The notes beneath the pieces are model-generated. The model was not told where the DNA came from and made no database searches. It worked only from the letters and a program-made list of their open reading frames with translations. Shown here one piece after another: positions 34,722 through 43,290 of a DNA stretch of 64,000 bases. Origin of the DNA: Bradyrhizobium sp. CB3481 (lineage in GTDB: Bacteria; Pseudomonadota; Alphaproteobacteria; Rhizobiales; Xanthobacteraceae); the NCBI RefSeq assembly GCF_029714305.1, contig NZ_CP121647.1, positions 1,818,501 to 1,882,500 on the forward strand. Direction: 5' to 3'. Every line of letters starts with the position of its first letter. Position 1 is the first letter of the stretch. The position numbers were made by a program, and so were the translations under genes.

Positions 34722-35278
34722 GCGTCCTGTGGCTACATCGAAAGCCCGTCGATGCATTGCACGGTTGCGCAGGCGACCTTGGGTATTACAAGGGTTCGCA
34801 TCACCACATCGACTTGTATTGTGAATACCCAGTCGAAAATGAAGGCGCACACCGGCCAGTAGAATTCAGAGTATTGTGGAATGGTCTGTAGCCCGATGGT
34901 TGCTATCGAGCTTCATCCTGAACTGAAGCGTCGATGAAATCAAACAGGGACACCTCGTTGCGTTGACGTTGGGACTGCTTTGGGCGGCGCAACTTGCTCT
35001 TTGGCTTGCGCCGTGACGCGCAATTGCGCGGCACTTTTGTCACGAATCCCTACAAATTTCGAATTCGCGGTTGGAGATCAATAACGTAGAAGCTGCGCAC
35101 TGTCGTCGGAACGCAGGAGTCAAATCGTAACTTGGACTGAATCTCAGCGATCAATTGGACGCGGACGGCAGGTCTTGCAGACGGTTGGATTTTTCGCTGT
35201 AAGCCATTGATCTGCAATATTCGGATGCCGGCTTGGTCGGGAAAATTCTCTTGAAAAATCAAAGCGAACAGCATTTCG
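34722..35278. other. Non-coding interval with inverted repeats
   Basis: No gene is supported. It contains GGCGCAA-N13-TTGCGCC (34986-35012) followed by the palindrome CGCGCAATTGCGCG (35017-35030), either of which could end transcription. The stretch before the tRNA fragment is of lower coding quality and may be island-junction debris. Confidence 0.5.
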
Positions 35279-35319
35279 CTTAATCAGCGGTCCGAGGTTC
35301 GAACCCTGGTGCGCCCACC
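35279..35319 (+). other. Truncated tRNA-Lys(CUU) 3' end, likely attachment-site duplicate
   Basis: The bases from CTTAATCAGCGG to GCGCCCACC reproduce the 3' part of a tRNA, from the anticodon loop through the T-arm GAGGTTCGAACCC to the acceptor. Compared with tRNA-Lys(CUU) as I remember it, one G is missing before TCC and the T-stem has one mismatch. There is no 5' half, so it is not a functional tRNA. Such 3' copies are left where an integrase inserted DNA into a tRNA gene. Confidence 0.65.
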
Positions 35320-35477
35320 GAAGCACTCTCACATAAATTCAAAGCTTCACGATCAAAACGAAACGTGATCGTGCGATCAGTGGCGGTCTGTGATGTCTCT
35401 GCAGGTTACCTCCACCCGCGCCTTTCCGGCCGCCGCAACTCATCGCATCGTGATGGTGTTCTCCGTCCGGGGTCGAG
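35320..35477. other. Short non-coding interval
   Basis: Nothing recognisable beyond the downstream end of the membrane-fusion gene on the other strand. Confidence 0.4.
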
Positions 35478-37379
35478 CTACCGTTCGACAAATGCGCGAC
35501 CCATTTGCTCGGTGATCGGCTTTAGCAAATAGCTCATCATGGTCCGGCTGCCGGTCTGCATGAAGACTTCGGCCGGCATGCCTGGGACGAGTTGCAGGCC
35601 GCCGAGCCGGCGACGTTCATCATCGGGCAGCACGACCCTTACCGTGAAATAGGGGGCATTGGTCTGCTGATCACGGCTAGTATCGGCCGACACCAGGGAC
35701 ACCGTGCCGGAGAGTTGCGGTGTCACCCGCTGGTTGAAGGCCGAGAAGCGGACGAACGCCTTCTGGCCGGCACGAACCTGGTCGATATCCTGCGGCTGCA
35801 ACCTTGCTTCGACCAATAGGTCATCCGTATCGGGCACGATTTCCATTATGACGTCGCCGGGACGGATGACGCCGCCGATGGTATGCGCGGCAAGTTTGTG
35901 GATCACGCCCGATGTCGGCGCACGCATTTCGATCCGATCGAGCAGATCCCGCGCGGCGACGCCGCGCTCGACGAGTTCGGCTTCCTTGCCCTGCGTTTCG
36001 CCAAGTTCCTTGACAACTTCGGTACGAAAATCCTGATCGAGGCGCGCGATCTGAAGCTGTGTCTCGCCGACCTTTGATTTCGTCTCGGCGATCGAGGATA
36101 TCAATTGCCCGCGCTCGCCTTCAATCCGAGCGGTTTCACGCTGCAACGTCGTGAGACGCGTCAGCGGCACCAGTCGCTTGTCGTAGAGGTCCTTGACCCC
36201 AACAAGTTCGCCCGCAATCAACTCAAGCTGCTTGGCTTTGGAGTCCACTTGGGCCTCTTGTCCTGAAACCTCCTGACCGAGCTGCCCGATCTTGCTCTGC
36301 AAAACTTCCTTCTGACTCTTGCGCCCTTCGGATCGCGCCCTGAACAGCAAAGTCTCCGATGCCAGCAGGCTTCGGATGTTGTCCTCACCGACACGCGACA
36401 TCAATGCCGGAGGAAATTCCAGCTGGTTCAGTCCGTCCCGTTCGGCGGTTAATCGCGCGATCCGCGCGCGCACCTCGTCGAGCTGCTTGCTCACAATCTG
36501 AAGACCGGTCTGGGCCTGGGTGGCGTCAAGCCGCAACAGCAAATCGCCGGCGGCGACGTGCGCACCGTTGGCGACCGTGATCTCGGCGACGACCCCGCCG
36601 GTGGGATGCTGGATGGTCTTGACATTGGATTGCACAACAAGATTTCCGGGCACCACCACGGCACCTGCAAGCGGCACGAGGGCAAACCAGCCGCCGCCCA
36701 GCACGGTGGACAGGAGCAGTATTCGAAGGCCGGCCCGCAACTGATTTTCAAACGACCAGCCGGCATCCGCCATCAGGCCGGCATCGGTCGCGGCGTTCGC
36801 CGGGGTGTGCGCGTTGCCATTGAGCAGGAATGAACCCGCAGCGACCAGGTTAGCGCCCCCAGTTCGAAGCAAGCGCGCAACGACTGTTGCCGGCATTGGC
36901 TGCCCGGAAAGCTTCGATTGCGCATTCGGGAGGGCCATCGACCGATGTGCAGCTTCCGGCGCGGGGATGGCCGGCCCCGGTTTTGTCAATTCCATCGATA
37001 GCGGATGGCCCGGTGCGAGACTCGGACTCGGATATCGCGGCGGCGCGACGGGAGCCGCGTCCGTCGGCTCTCTCTTGGGCTGCACTGGCACGACCGACCT
37101 GAGCCCGACCTGTTCAAGACAGTAGTCAATAACACGTCCCACCTTGCCCTTTTTCCGGCGTTTGAGCCGGCTGGTCTTGGTACGACCGCGTCCCGGTGAA
37201 ACGTCAGGCGTTGGGCGACGGGCTCGCGATGCGTGCTGATTGTCCTCTGTCTCTCTGTCGAAGTCGCGGCTCAAGCGTTCCAATTCGAGAATCAGGGCCG
37301 CGCCTGGCGAACCATGCGCATCGCGCGCGACGCACTGCGCGGTCTCATTTGGGTGCAATGTGTTCTGCCGGGGCCGCAT
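35478..37379 (-). CDS. Type I secretion membrane-fusion protein (HlyD family), extended N-terminus
   Basis: A 633-residue HlyD/PrtE-like adaptor. The single membrane helix (LLLSTVLGGGWFALVPLAG) sits at about residue 219-240, the lipoyl half-domain (TIQHPTGGVVAEITVANGAH) follows at about 257-276, then a coiled coil (about 290-450) and a beta-barrel with VRFSAFNQRVTPQLSG. Typical members have the helix within the first 60 residues; here about 215 Pro/Arg-rich cytosolic residues precede it, with a basic patch RLKRRKKGKVGR at about 72-83. ATG at 37379 follows GAGGAAG; an overlapping TTG lies 6 bp upstream. It overlaps the ABC gene stop region and forms an operon with it. Confidence 0.9.
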   Translation of the reverse strand: MRPRQNTLHPNETAQCVARDAHGSPGAALILELERLSRDFDRETEDNQHASRARRPTPDVSPGRGRTKTSRLKRRKKGKVGRVIDYCLEQVGLRSVVPVQPKREPTDAAPVAPPRYPSPSLAPGHPLSMELTKPGPAIPAPEAAHRSMALPNAQSKLSGQPMPATVVARLLRTGGANLVAAGSFLLNGNAHTPANAATDAGLMADAGWSFENQLRAGLRILLLSTVLGGGWFALVPLAGAVVVPGNLVVQSNVKTIQHPTGGVVAEITVANGAHVAAGDLLLRLDATQAQTGLQIVSKQLDEVRARIARLTAERDGLNQLEFPPALMSRVGEDNIRSLLASETLLFRARSEGRKSQKEVLQSKIGQLGQEVSGQEAQVDSKAKQLELIAGELVGVKDLYDKRLVPLTRLTTLQRETARIEGERGQLISSIAETKSKVGETQLQIARLDQDFRTEVVKELGETQGKEAELVERGVAARDLLDRIEMRAPTSGVIHKLAAHTIGGVIRPGDVIMEIVPDTDDLLVEARLQPQDIDQVRAGQKAFVRFSAFNQRVTPQLSGTVSLVSADTSRDQQTNAPYFTVRVVLPDDERRRLGGLQLVPGMPAEVFMQTGSRTMMSYLLKPITEQMGRAFVER

Positions 37380-37381
37380 GT

Positions 37382-39202
37382 TCAAACTTCCTCTAGGGCG
37401 GCTACGCGAGGCGTCGCAGGCGCGGTCCGTGCAGCCGGCGGCTTTGCTCCAGGCGCGCCGGGCCCTCTTCCAACCCGTGCAAAGACCTCCTCACTTGGAC
37501 CAAACGCAATCGCCCGGCCCTCATAGAGCACCATCGCCATATTCAGTACGGCAAGGGCGCTAGGGCGGTGCGATATGACGATGACGATGCTGCCGCTGCT
37601 GCGCAGAGTCTCGATAGCTCGGCTCAGGGAATTCTCGCCATCGGTGTCGAGGTTCGCGTTGGGCTCATCAAGCACAATCAGAAACGGGTCGCCGAAGGCG
37701 GCTCGCGCCAGACCGATCCGCTGGCGCTGACCGGCCGAGAGGGTCATACCGCCCTGGCCGATGCGCGTCGCATATCCCTGCGGCAGGCGCAGAATGAGAT
37801 CGTGCACGCCGGCAATCCGCGCAGCCTTTAATATCGCTTCCGACGTCGCCCGCTCATCGAACCGGCAGATATTTTCAGCCACCGTACCCTCGAGCAGCGC
37901 CACATCCTGAGGCAAGTAGCCGATATGCCGGCCCAGATCTTCGTTGCGCCATTGATCGATAGCCGCTCCGTCGAGCCGCACGACACCTTCTCTGGCCGGC
38001 CAGATTCCGACGAGCGCCCTCGACAGTGAGGTCTTGCCGGAGGCACTGGCGCCGAGCAGCGCGAGCCCCATACCCGCTTTAAGCGAGAATGAAACGCCTG
38101 ATACGATGGGCTTATCCATACCCGGAGCCGCGACCGCAAGATGTTCTACCGAGAGCTCTCGGCAGGGGCGCGGCAACGCAACTGGCGGCACAGGCGGCGG
38201 CGCCGTCGCCTCGCAGATGTCGCGCAGGCGGGCGAGCCCCTGGCGCGCGGTGACAAGCTGCTTCCAATTGCCGAGCACGACTTCAACCGGCGCCAGCGCG
38301 CGGCCCATCATGATCGATGAGGCGATCATGATGCCGCCCGAGGCCTGGTCGACCACGACGAGATAGGCGCCAATCCCCAGCATGCCGGACTGCAGTACGT
38401 AGCGCAGCAGCTTCGCTACCGATCCGAGATTGGCATATATGTCGTTGGCTCGGATGTTTTCGCGCAGATAGCGCTCATTGGCCTGCGACCAACGCACCGT
38501 GAAGCGGTCAATCATACCGAACGCGCGGATTACTTCGGCATTGCGCTGGGTCGTGTCCGCCAGTACCTGCCGGCGTGCACTTGAGTCCATCGCGGCCCTG
38601 GCCGCGCCGCGCGACAGCCGCTCTGTGAGCAAAGTCATCGCGATGATTGCAATAGTTCCAAGTAGCGCGGCAGCACCGATCGCTGGATGAAACAGAAACA
38701 GCGTGACCAGAAAAATCGGAATCCAGGGCATGTCCAGAAACGCCGTCGGTCCCATTCCCGACATGAAGGTGCGCACCTGGTCAAGATCGCGCAGCGGCTG
38801 CTGGAGCAGCATCGGGTTCGCGCCACGAAGCGGCAGCGTAGCGAGCGCATTATGGATCGGTTCCTGCATGCCGACATCGAACATGGTTGCTACCCGGCAC
38901 AGCATCCGGGCGCGCAACGCCTCGAAATATGCTTGTATCAAGTAAGCGAGCAGCACCATCAATGAGAGGCCGAGCAGGGTCGCGATGTTGCGGCTCGGGA
39001 TCACACGGTCATAGACCTGCAACATATAAAGAGAGCCGGACAGCATCAGGATGTTCACGACTCCGCTGAACCCGGCGACGCCGATCATACGTCGCGCGCT
39101 TTCGCGCAACCCAACAGCTACCGGGTTGTCGCCGGCCATCGCGGACAGTGGATTCGGTAAACCGAAGGACGGCATTCGCACGCGACTTTGAGCAACACTC
39201 AT
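37382..39202 (-). CDS. Type I secretion ABC transporter (PrtD-like)
   Basis: A 606-residue permease-ATPase. The membrane domain spans about 45-320, with hydrophobic helices near 50, 75, 160 and 280. The ATPase has Walker A GASASGKTS (384-392), Q-loop PQD (about 431), signature LSAGQRQRIGLARA (488-501) and Walker B FLIVLDEP (507-514). No N-terminal C39 peptidase is present, so cargo would carry C-terminal secretion signals. It lies upstream of the HlyD gene in the same operon and just downstream of the beta-helix gene. No outer-membrane TolC gene is in the window. Confidence 0.93.
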   Translation of the reverse strand: MSVAQSRVRMPSFGLPNPLSAMAGDNPVAVGLRESARRMIGVAGFSGVVNILMLSGSLYMLQVYDRVIPSRNIATLLGLSLMVLLAYLIQAYFEALRARMLCRVATMFDVGMQEPIHNALATLPLRGANPMLLQQPLRDLDQVRTFMSGMGPTAFLDMPWIPIFLVTLFLFHPAIGAAALLGTIAIIAMTLLTERLSRGAARAAMDSSARRQVLADTTQRNAEVIRAFGMIDRFTVRWSQANERYLRENIRANDIYANLGSVAKLLRYVLQSGMLGIGAYLVVVDQASGGIMIASSIMMGRALAPVEVVLGNWKQLVTARQGLARLRDICEATAPPPVPPVALPRPCRELSVEHLAVAAPGMDKPIVSGVSFSLKAGMGLALLGASASGKTSLSRALVGIWPAREGVVRLDGAAIDQWRNEDLGRHIGYLPQDVALLEGTVAENICRFDERATSEAILKAARIAGVHDLILRLPQGYATRIGQGGMTLSAGQRQRIGLARAAFGDPFLIVLDEPNANLDTDGENSLSRAIETLRSSGSIVIVISHRPSALAVLNMAMVLYEGRAIAFGPSEEVFARVGRGPGAPGAKPPAARTAPATPRVAALEEV

Positions 39203-39484
39203 TTGGTTGCGTCCCCTACCAACATGTGAACAAAAGTAGCTTGACCGCCGACACGGACCATTTTCGGCAAAAAAGGGATCACTGAGGTTTTATGCGGGCA
39301 ATTCCGTGACCATCAAACCCCCTGGGGAGCCGACGGCCGTCCAAATCTCAACTTGCGCGCGAGAATGTGCACGGTCTCGAAGGCGGCCGTCACATCTCGG
39401 CCGCCCTTCTTGGGACTTCGTTCAATCCTAAATTCCGAAGGGCTGTCTTCCGGCAGGTCGCGCCGGAAGACAGTTCGCCGAGTC

Positions 39485-41074
39485 CTAGTGGTGCCAGAAG
39501 TTCGCGTGCTGTTGCCAATCCTGGCCGCCCGTCGGGCTCGTCATCGAACCGGCAGACAATTGCTGCCAGTGGTGGCCCCATCCGTCTGATAACGAGTCCG
39601 CTGAGACGATCGTCGATGCAACCTCGGCCATCGAATGAGTGGACACTTGTTGCCACCAAGCGCGGCCGCCTCCTACCGCGTCCGGCGAGACGGATGTTGA
39701 TGTATCGTCCGCTGAAAGATTATCAAATGCCTGCTGCAGCCAATGGTGACCACCTCGTACAAGTTCCTGCGAGACAGTCGCGGATGTATCCTGCTGCCAC
39801 CATTGGTGGCCACCTCGCGCCGGATGCGGCGCCGTTGCTACGGGTGTATCTTCCGTGGTCGTGGAAGTACCATCGGTGGTCGATGTACCTCCCGTGGCCG
39901 TGGACGTGCTGCCGGTAGTCGTGGAGGTATCGTCCGTGGGCGTGGAAGTGCCGCCCGTGGTCGATGTACCTTCCATGCCTGTGGATGTCCCGCCAGCCGT
40001 CGTGGAAGTACCGTCCGTGGTCGAACCTGTGGCCGTCGACGTATTGTCGGTCGTTGTGGAGGTACCATCAGTGGCCATGGAGGTACCATCGGTTGAAGGA
40101 GCGCTGCCGGTCGTAGTGCCCGGATCCGAACCCGAGGCGGTCGGCGTCTCCTCCACCGGTGGTTGCTCGGTGACGGGGGGCGGCACAGTCGTCCCGGTGT
40201 TGCCTTCGTGATTCTCGATCCAATTCGCTTTGGCCTGCGCCCAGTAATCGCGGGCCGCCTGTCCCTGGAGAACTGTCCACCCCGCCGGCGGCATCGGGTA
40301 GTCGCTGGGGAGAGGCTCGTCGGACAAATTGAGGAGATAGTTGTTCGAGGACTCGATGGTGTGGTCCCACGCATCGAACATGCTGCGGTAGCTGTGATGG
40401 TGGACGTCCTCGATCGCGAAGACATTGTTCTTGAACACCAGGTTCGGCGTGACCTCGCCATCGGTCGCAGAGTCGGTCTTGATCATCGCCGAGTGCGTCA
40501 TCTCGCCCTCGTAGAGGTACGACTTCATGCGCATGAGCACGCCATCGAGCGTCACGGTCTGGCCGCTGCCGTCAACCGGGCTCGCCGAGGACGGATCGAT
40601 GCTGATGCCGCCGAAGACGCCGTCGAACAGACTGTCGCGGATGGTACCGGTCTGCAGCCTGTCGTTCTCGACAGCATCATCGCGGGCGTTCTCCACCCAG
40701 ACGTCCTCGATGAGGAAATTTGGGCTGTTCCAGGAGACGCGGACCGCGTCCCAGGTGTTGGTGATGTGCCAGTCACGGATGACGACGTTCGGCGTGTCCT
40801 CTGTTCTGACGGCGGCCGAGTTGCCGTCACTGTACACGGTGCGCCAGTCGCTCGTCTGGTCGATCTGCCCGTTGATCGTACCGCCATCGAGGACGGCGCC
40901 GGGCGAGCTGTATACTTGGAAGGGGTAGTCGTTGCTCCCGCTTCCGGAGTTCGACTGGATCCACGATGCTGTCTCGGCATCGATGACTGTCCCGGACGCG
41001 AGACCGGATACCTTGTATGGCTGAGTGCCATAGCTGCCGGCCAGGGTAATCGTCGTCATGTACTGTTTCTCCAT
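39485..41074 (-). CDS. Beta-helix protein with Ser/Thr/Gly linker and Trp-Gln-Gln repeats
   Basis: A 529-residue protein. Residues about 55-250 look like a right-handed parallel beta-helix (VVIRDWHITNTWDAVRVS, FLIEDVWVENARDDA, LVFKNNVFAIEDV), as in pectate-lyase-like and polysaccharide-binding proteins. Residues about 300-415 are a low-complexity Ser/Thr/Gly linker of TST/GGTST units. The C-terminus repeats a Gly/His-rich unit ending in WQQ (near 421, 441, 469, 498 and 516). No Sec signal peptide is seen, and the adjacent type I genes make it a likely cargo. The first ATG is used; ATG at 41059 is possible. Confidence 0.8.
   Translation of the reverse strand: MEKQYMTTITLAGSYGTQPYKVSGLASGTVIDAETASWIQSNSGSGSNDYPFQVYSSPGAVLDGGTINGQIDQTSDWRTVYSDGNSAAVRTEDTPNVVIRDWHITNTWDAVRVSWNSPNFLIEDVWVENARDDAVENDRLQTGTIRDSLFDGVFGGISIDPSSASPVDGSGQTVTLDGVLMRMKSYLYEGEMTHSAMIKTDSATDGEVTPNLVFKNNVFAIEDVHHHSYRSMFDAWDHTIESSNNYLLNLSDEPLPSDYPMPPAGWTVLQGQAARDYWAQAKANWIENHEGNTGTTVPPPVTEQPPVEETPTASGSDPGTTTGSAPSTDGTSMATDGTSTTTDNTSTATGSTTDGTSTTAGGTSTGMEGTSTTGGTSTPTDDTSTTTGSTSTATGGTSTTDGTSTTTEDTPVATAPHPARGGHQWWQQDTSATVSQELVRGGHHWLQQAFDNLSADDTSTSVSPDAVGGGRAWWQQVSTHSMAEVASTIVSADSLSDGWGHHWQQLSAGSMTSPTGGQDWQQHANFWHH
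39488..39817 (-). repeat. Trp-Gln-Gln repeat region
   Basis: Encodes about five units of the form Gly-Gly/Trp-x-x-Trp-x-Gln-Gln (GGHQWWQQ, GGHHWLQQ, GGRAWWQQ, GWGHHWQQ, GGQDWQQ). Spacings are 20-29 residues. I do not know a named repeat of this form. Confidence 0.65.
39845..40147 (-). repeat. Ser/Thr/Gly tandem-repeat linker
   Basis: Encodes the TST/GGTST-type low-complexity segment (about residues 310-410 of the beta-helix protein). DNA copies vary, with GTGGAAGTA/GTACC-type units in the plus-strand sense. Such tracts are prone to expansion. Confidence 0.7.
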
Positions 41075-41682
41075 CCATCCTTTCGCTGTGCATTCCCGTA
41101 GTCTGGCTCAGCGACAAACGAGGCTGAATGAAGGTCGCTTCGAGATAAGATGAGGGCTGGGACACGGCGACGCCTTGAAGCGACATTGATATCGTTGGAG
41201 AATCAATCAGTGCTTGCGAGGGACCGCCATAGTTGTCTGCGGTGCAGACAGTCATCGTCACGTTCGTCGAATCAAACGCCTTAGGCTGAGGACAAGATCG
41301 ATATCGCCAAGTTCAAGTGCGTGGTCTCGGTTTCGTGTGAAAGGTAATCTGATAAACTGGTGAAAGGTAGTTTGATAAGGAAGTCACGCGGCGCTGTGGT
41401 GAGCTCTCCTGCTGCTGGCCCCCTTGAAGAGGGCATCACGCCAGGGATGTTGAACAAGGTGCTGCTGCATTCCGATCCGGGCGTTGGAGCTTGCGAGCTG
41501 CCTCGACCTCATCGATTGCGAGTAACCAGCATTCCCGGGAGAGCGCTTGAGGGAATGGCCGAGCGGCTGGCCCATCATCCACAATGGGTACCTCTTTTTG
41601 ACTGCCGGTAGCTCCGTTTGTCCGAAGGAATCGCTGCAACGCGCATGCTATTCTGTTTTCAGATAGAGGACGGAGTGTTGCC
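41075..41682. other. Intergenic region with a tandem 18-bp direct repeat
   Basis: No gene is supported here. At 41338-41355 and 41361-41378 an 18-bp near-perfect repeat (TGAAAGGTAnTnTGATAA) recurs with 23-bp period, which could bind a regulator of the small peptide gene or be a relic. The rest shows nothing else recognisable. Confidence 0.45.
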
Positions 41683-41943
41683 ATGACGACTGAAAATCCA
41701 AAGGGCGCCGAGAGCGTCTCCAAACCGATCGCCTCGGAAGATCAAGCGCGCCGCGACTTTCTCAAGAAGGCGGGCCGCTTCGCGGTCGTGACACCCCCGG
41801 CGATAACGCTTCTCCTTGGCACGAGCCTGAATTCGCGAGCGATAGCCGGCTCGGCCGGCTCGGGCGGCAAGGGCGGTTCGCGTCCGGGCTGGGGTTTCGG
41901 AGATTCAAATCACACCCATATCGGCCCGCCAGGCAAGAGGTAG
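41683..41943 (+). CDS. Tat-signal mini-protein, candidate modified-peptide precursor
   Basis: An 86-residue protein. RRDFLKK (residues 23-29) is a textbook twin-arginine motif, followed by the hydrophobic VVTPPAITLLLG and a possible cleavage after SRAIA (about residue 55). The remaining 31-residue tail is Gly-rich and ends with a Gly-Trp-Gly-Phe, then Asn-His-Thr-His and Gly-Pro-Pro-Gly sequence. GGACGGAG precedes the ATG. A PqqD-like/kinase fusion gene and a nucleotidyltransferase gene follow on the same strand, so this looks like the substrate of that pair. Its function is unknown. Confidence 0.75.
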   Translation: MTTENPKGAESVSKPIASEDQARRDFLKKAGRFAVVTPPAITLLLGTSLNSRAIAGSAGSGGKGGSRPGWGFGDSNHTHIGPPGKR

Positions 41944-42129
41944 CGGTACTCGGGATGTCCGGCAGAACTCGTGTGTGATCGGCGGCCTGCCTGGCTGATG
42001 GGGGCCGCCGGCCAGTTGTCAAGCTTCCCATGTTTAGCGCGGTGACTTGCCCCGGCTATCGGACGAGTGCCGTCCGAGCCTGGGTGACGATGAACATAAG
42101 CCTGGTCAGGCGTCAGAAGGCATGTCACC

Positions 42130-43290
42130 GTGAACGCTCGAAACGCGCGGTCGATTGATCAAGCAGCGGTGCGAAGCCCTGGTCTTCATGCTGCGGCAGG
42201 ATTCGTGATGCGAGGCCAGCTTGTGCGCATCCGAAACCAAAACATCCTATTTAGTCCGTCGCGGCAGGCGCTTTTCGCACTCAACGATATGGGCGGCGAT
42301 ATCTGGCGTTCTCTTGAAGACGGATTGTTGCCCGAAGCCATCTCATCCGAAATCGCGAGCAGGGGCGTCGATCGGCAGCAGGCGGTCGAGCATGTCGGCG
42401 CTGCGGTCAGGCAGTGGGAACGCCAGGGCCTGATCGACTTTCCCTCGAATTGGCTCTCTACATCGTCGGACGATCAGGTGAGCCAGGTCGTCGCGGTTGC
42501 GGGCTGCTGTGTCCAAATCGTCTATCCGATAGCGTACGCATTCCCAGCGGCGACGGTGTTTGGGCACCTTGAGGTCCATGAGGCCGTTGCCAACGTTGTG
42601 CTCAAATTGGTTGACTGCGGCGAGCGTCTCCACCTGTTCCGAGATCAGCAATGGATTCAATCATGCCGGCCCGACGAACTTGCCGTCGTGCTGAAGGGGC
42701 AACTCCTTACCGAAGTTCTTCAGCGTGCTACCTATGAACTTGCCCTCCATGCGGCCGCGCTCACGCGAGACGACCGCATCCTGCTCCTTTGCGGCAGCCC
42801 AGGTGCGGGTAAGACCACGCTAGCCTTGGGACTCCTGCAATCCGGGTTCGGCTTCGCGGGAGATGACGTGACGCTCCTTGATTCGACTGGATGTGGCGTG
42901 GGCATTCCTTTTGCTCCTGCCGTGAAAGCGGGAGCATTGCCCATCCTGGCAAAATATCTGCCGGACCTTGATCGCGCTGCAGTTTGGCGCCGCCCCGACC
43001 GCAGGCGCGTCCGCTTTCCTGTGCCTAAGGAACTCGCTTCATCCTCTCCCCGCAAGGTGGGCTGGGTCGTCTTGCTGCGCCGGCGGGCCAACTCAAGTGC
43101 CACGTTGACGCCGGTCGATGCGGTCGACGCCCTGCGCGGCCTGCTCAATGGTTCATTTGCCCCCTGCGGAGAATTGAGCTGCACTGCGTTTGACGCTCTG
43201 ACCAAGATTATCGAATCGGCAAACATCTACTGCCTGACCTATTCGCATCTGGAGGATGCGATGGCGCTGATGCAGAAGGCCTGCCGATGA
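42130..43290 (+). CDS. PqqD-like / HprK-like kinase fusion protein
   Basis: A 386-residue two-domain protein. Residues about 30-102 resemble a PqqD-type peptide chaperone (VRIRNQNILFSPSRQALFAL, IWRSLEDG, then two helices and LIDF). Residues about 200-300 resemble the P-loop domain of HPr kinase: LHAAAL with His207, the nucleotide loop GSPGAGKTT at 222-230 and FAGDDVTLLD with Asp245/246. HprK-like kinases in peptide-modifying clusters phosphorylate Ser on precursors. GTG at 42130 is preceded by AGAAGG. It overlaps the nucleotidyltransferase start by 4 bases, indicating coupling. Confidence 0.8.
   Translation: MNARNARSIDQAAVRSPGLHAAAGFVMRGQLVRIRNQNILFSPSRQALFALNDMGGDIWRSLEDGLLPEAISSEIASRGVDRQQAVEHVGAAVRQWERQGLIDFPSNWLSTSSDDQVSQVVAVAGCCVQIVYPIAYAFPAATVFGHLEVHEAVANVVLKLVDCGERLHLFRDQQWIQSCRPDELAVVLKGQLLTEVLQRATYELALHAAALTRDDRILLLCGSPGAGKTTLALGLLQSGFGFAGDDVTLLDSTGCGVGIPFAPAVKAGALPILAKYLPDLDRAAVWRRPDRRRVRFPVPKELASSSPRKVGWVVLLRRRANSSATLTPVDAVDALRGLLNGSFAPCGELSCTAFDALTKIIESANIYCLTYSHLEDAMALMQKACR

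Noticed and set aside
35279..35319. Functional tRNA gene
   Set aside because: Only the 3' part is present, with one missing base and a T-stem mismatch.
41360..41611. 83-residue plus-strand frame
   Set aside because: No homology-like pattern and no ribosome site; it lies in the direct-repeat intergenic region.
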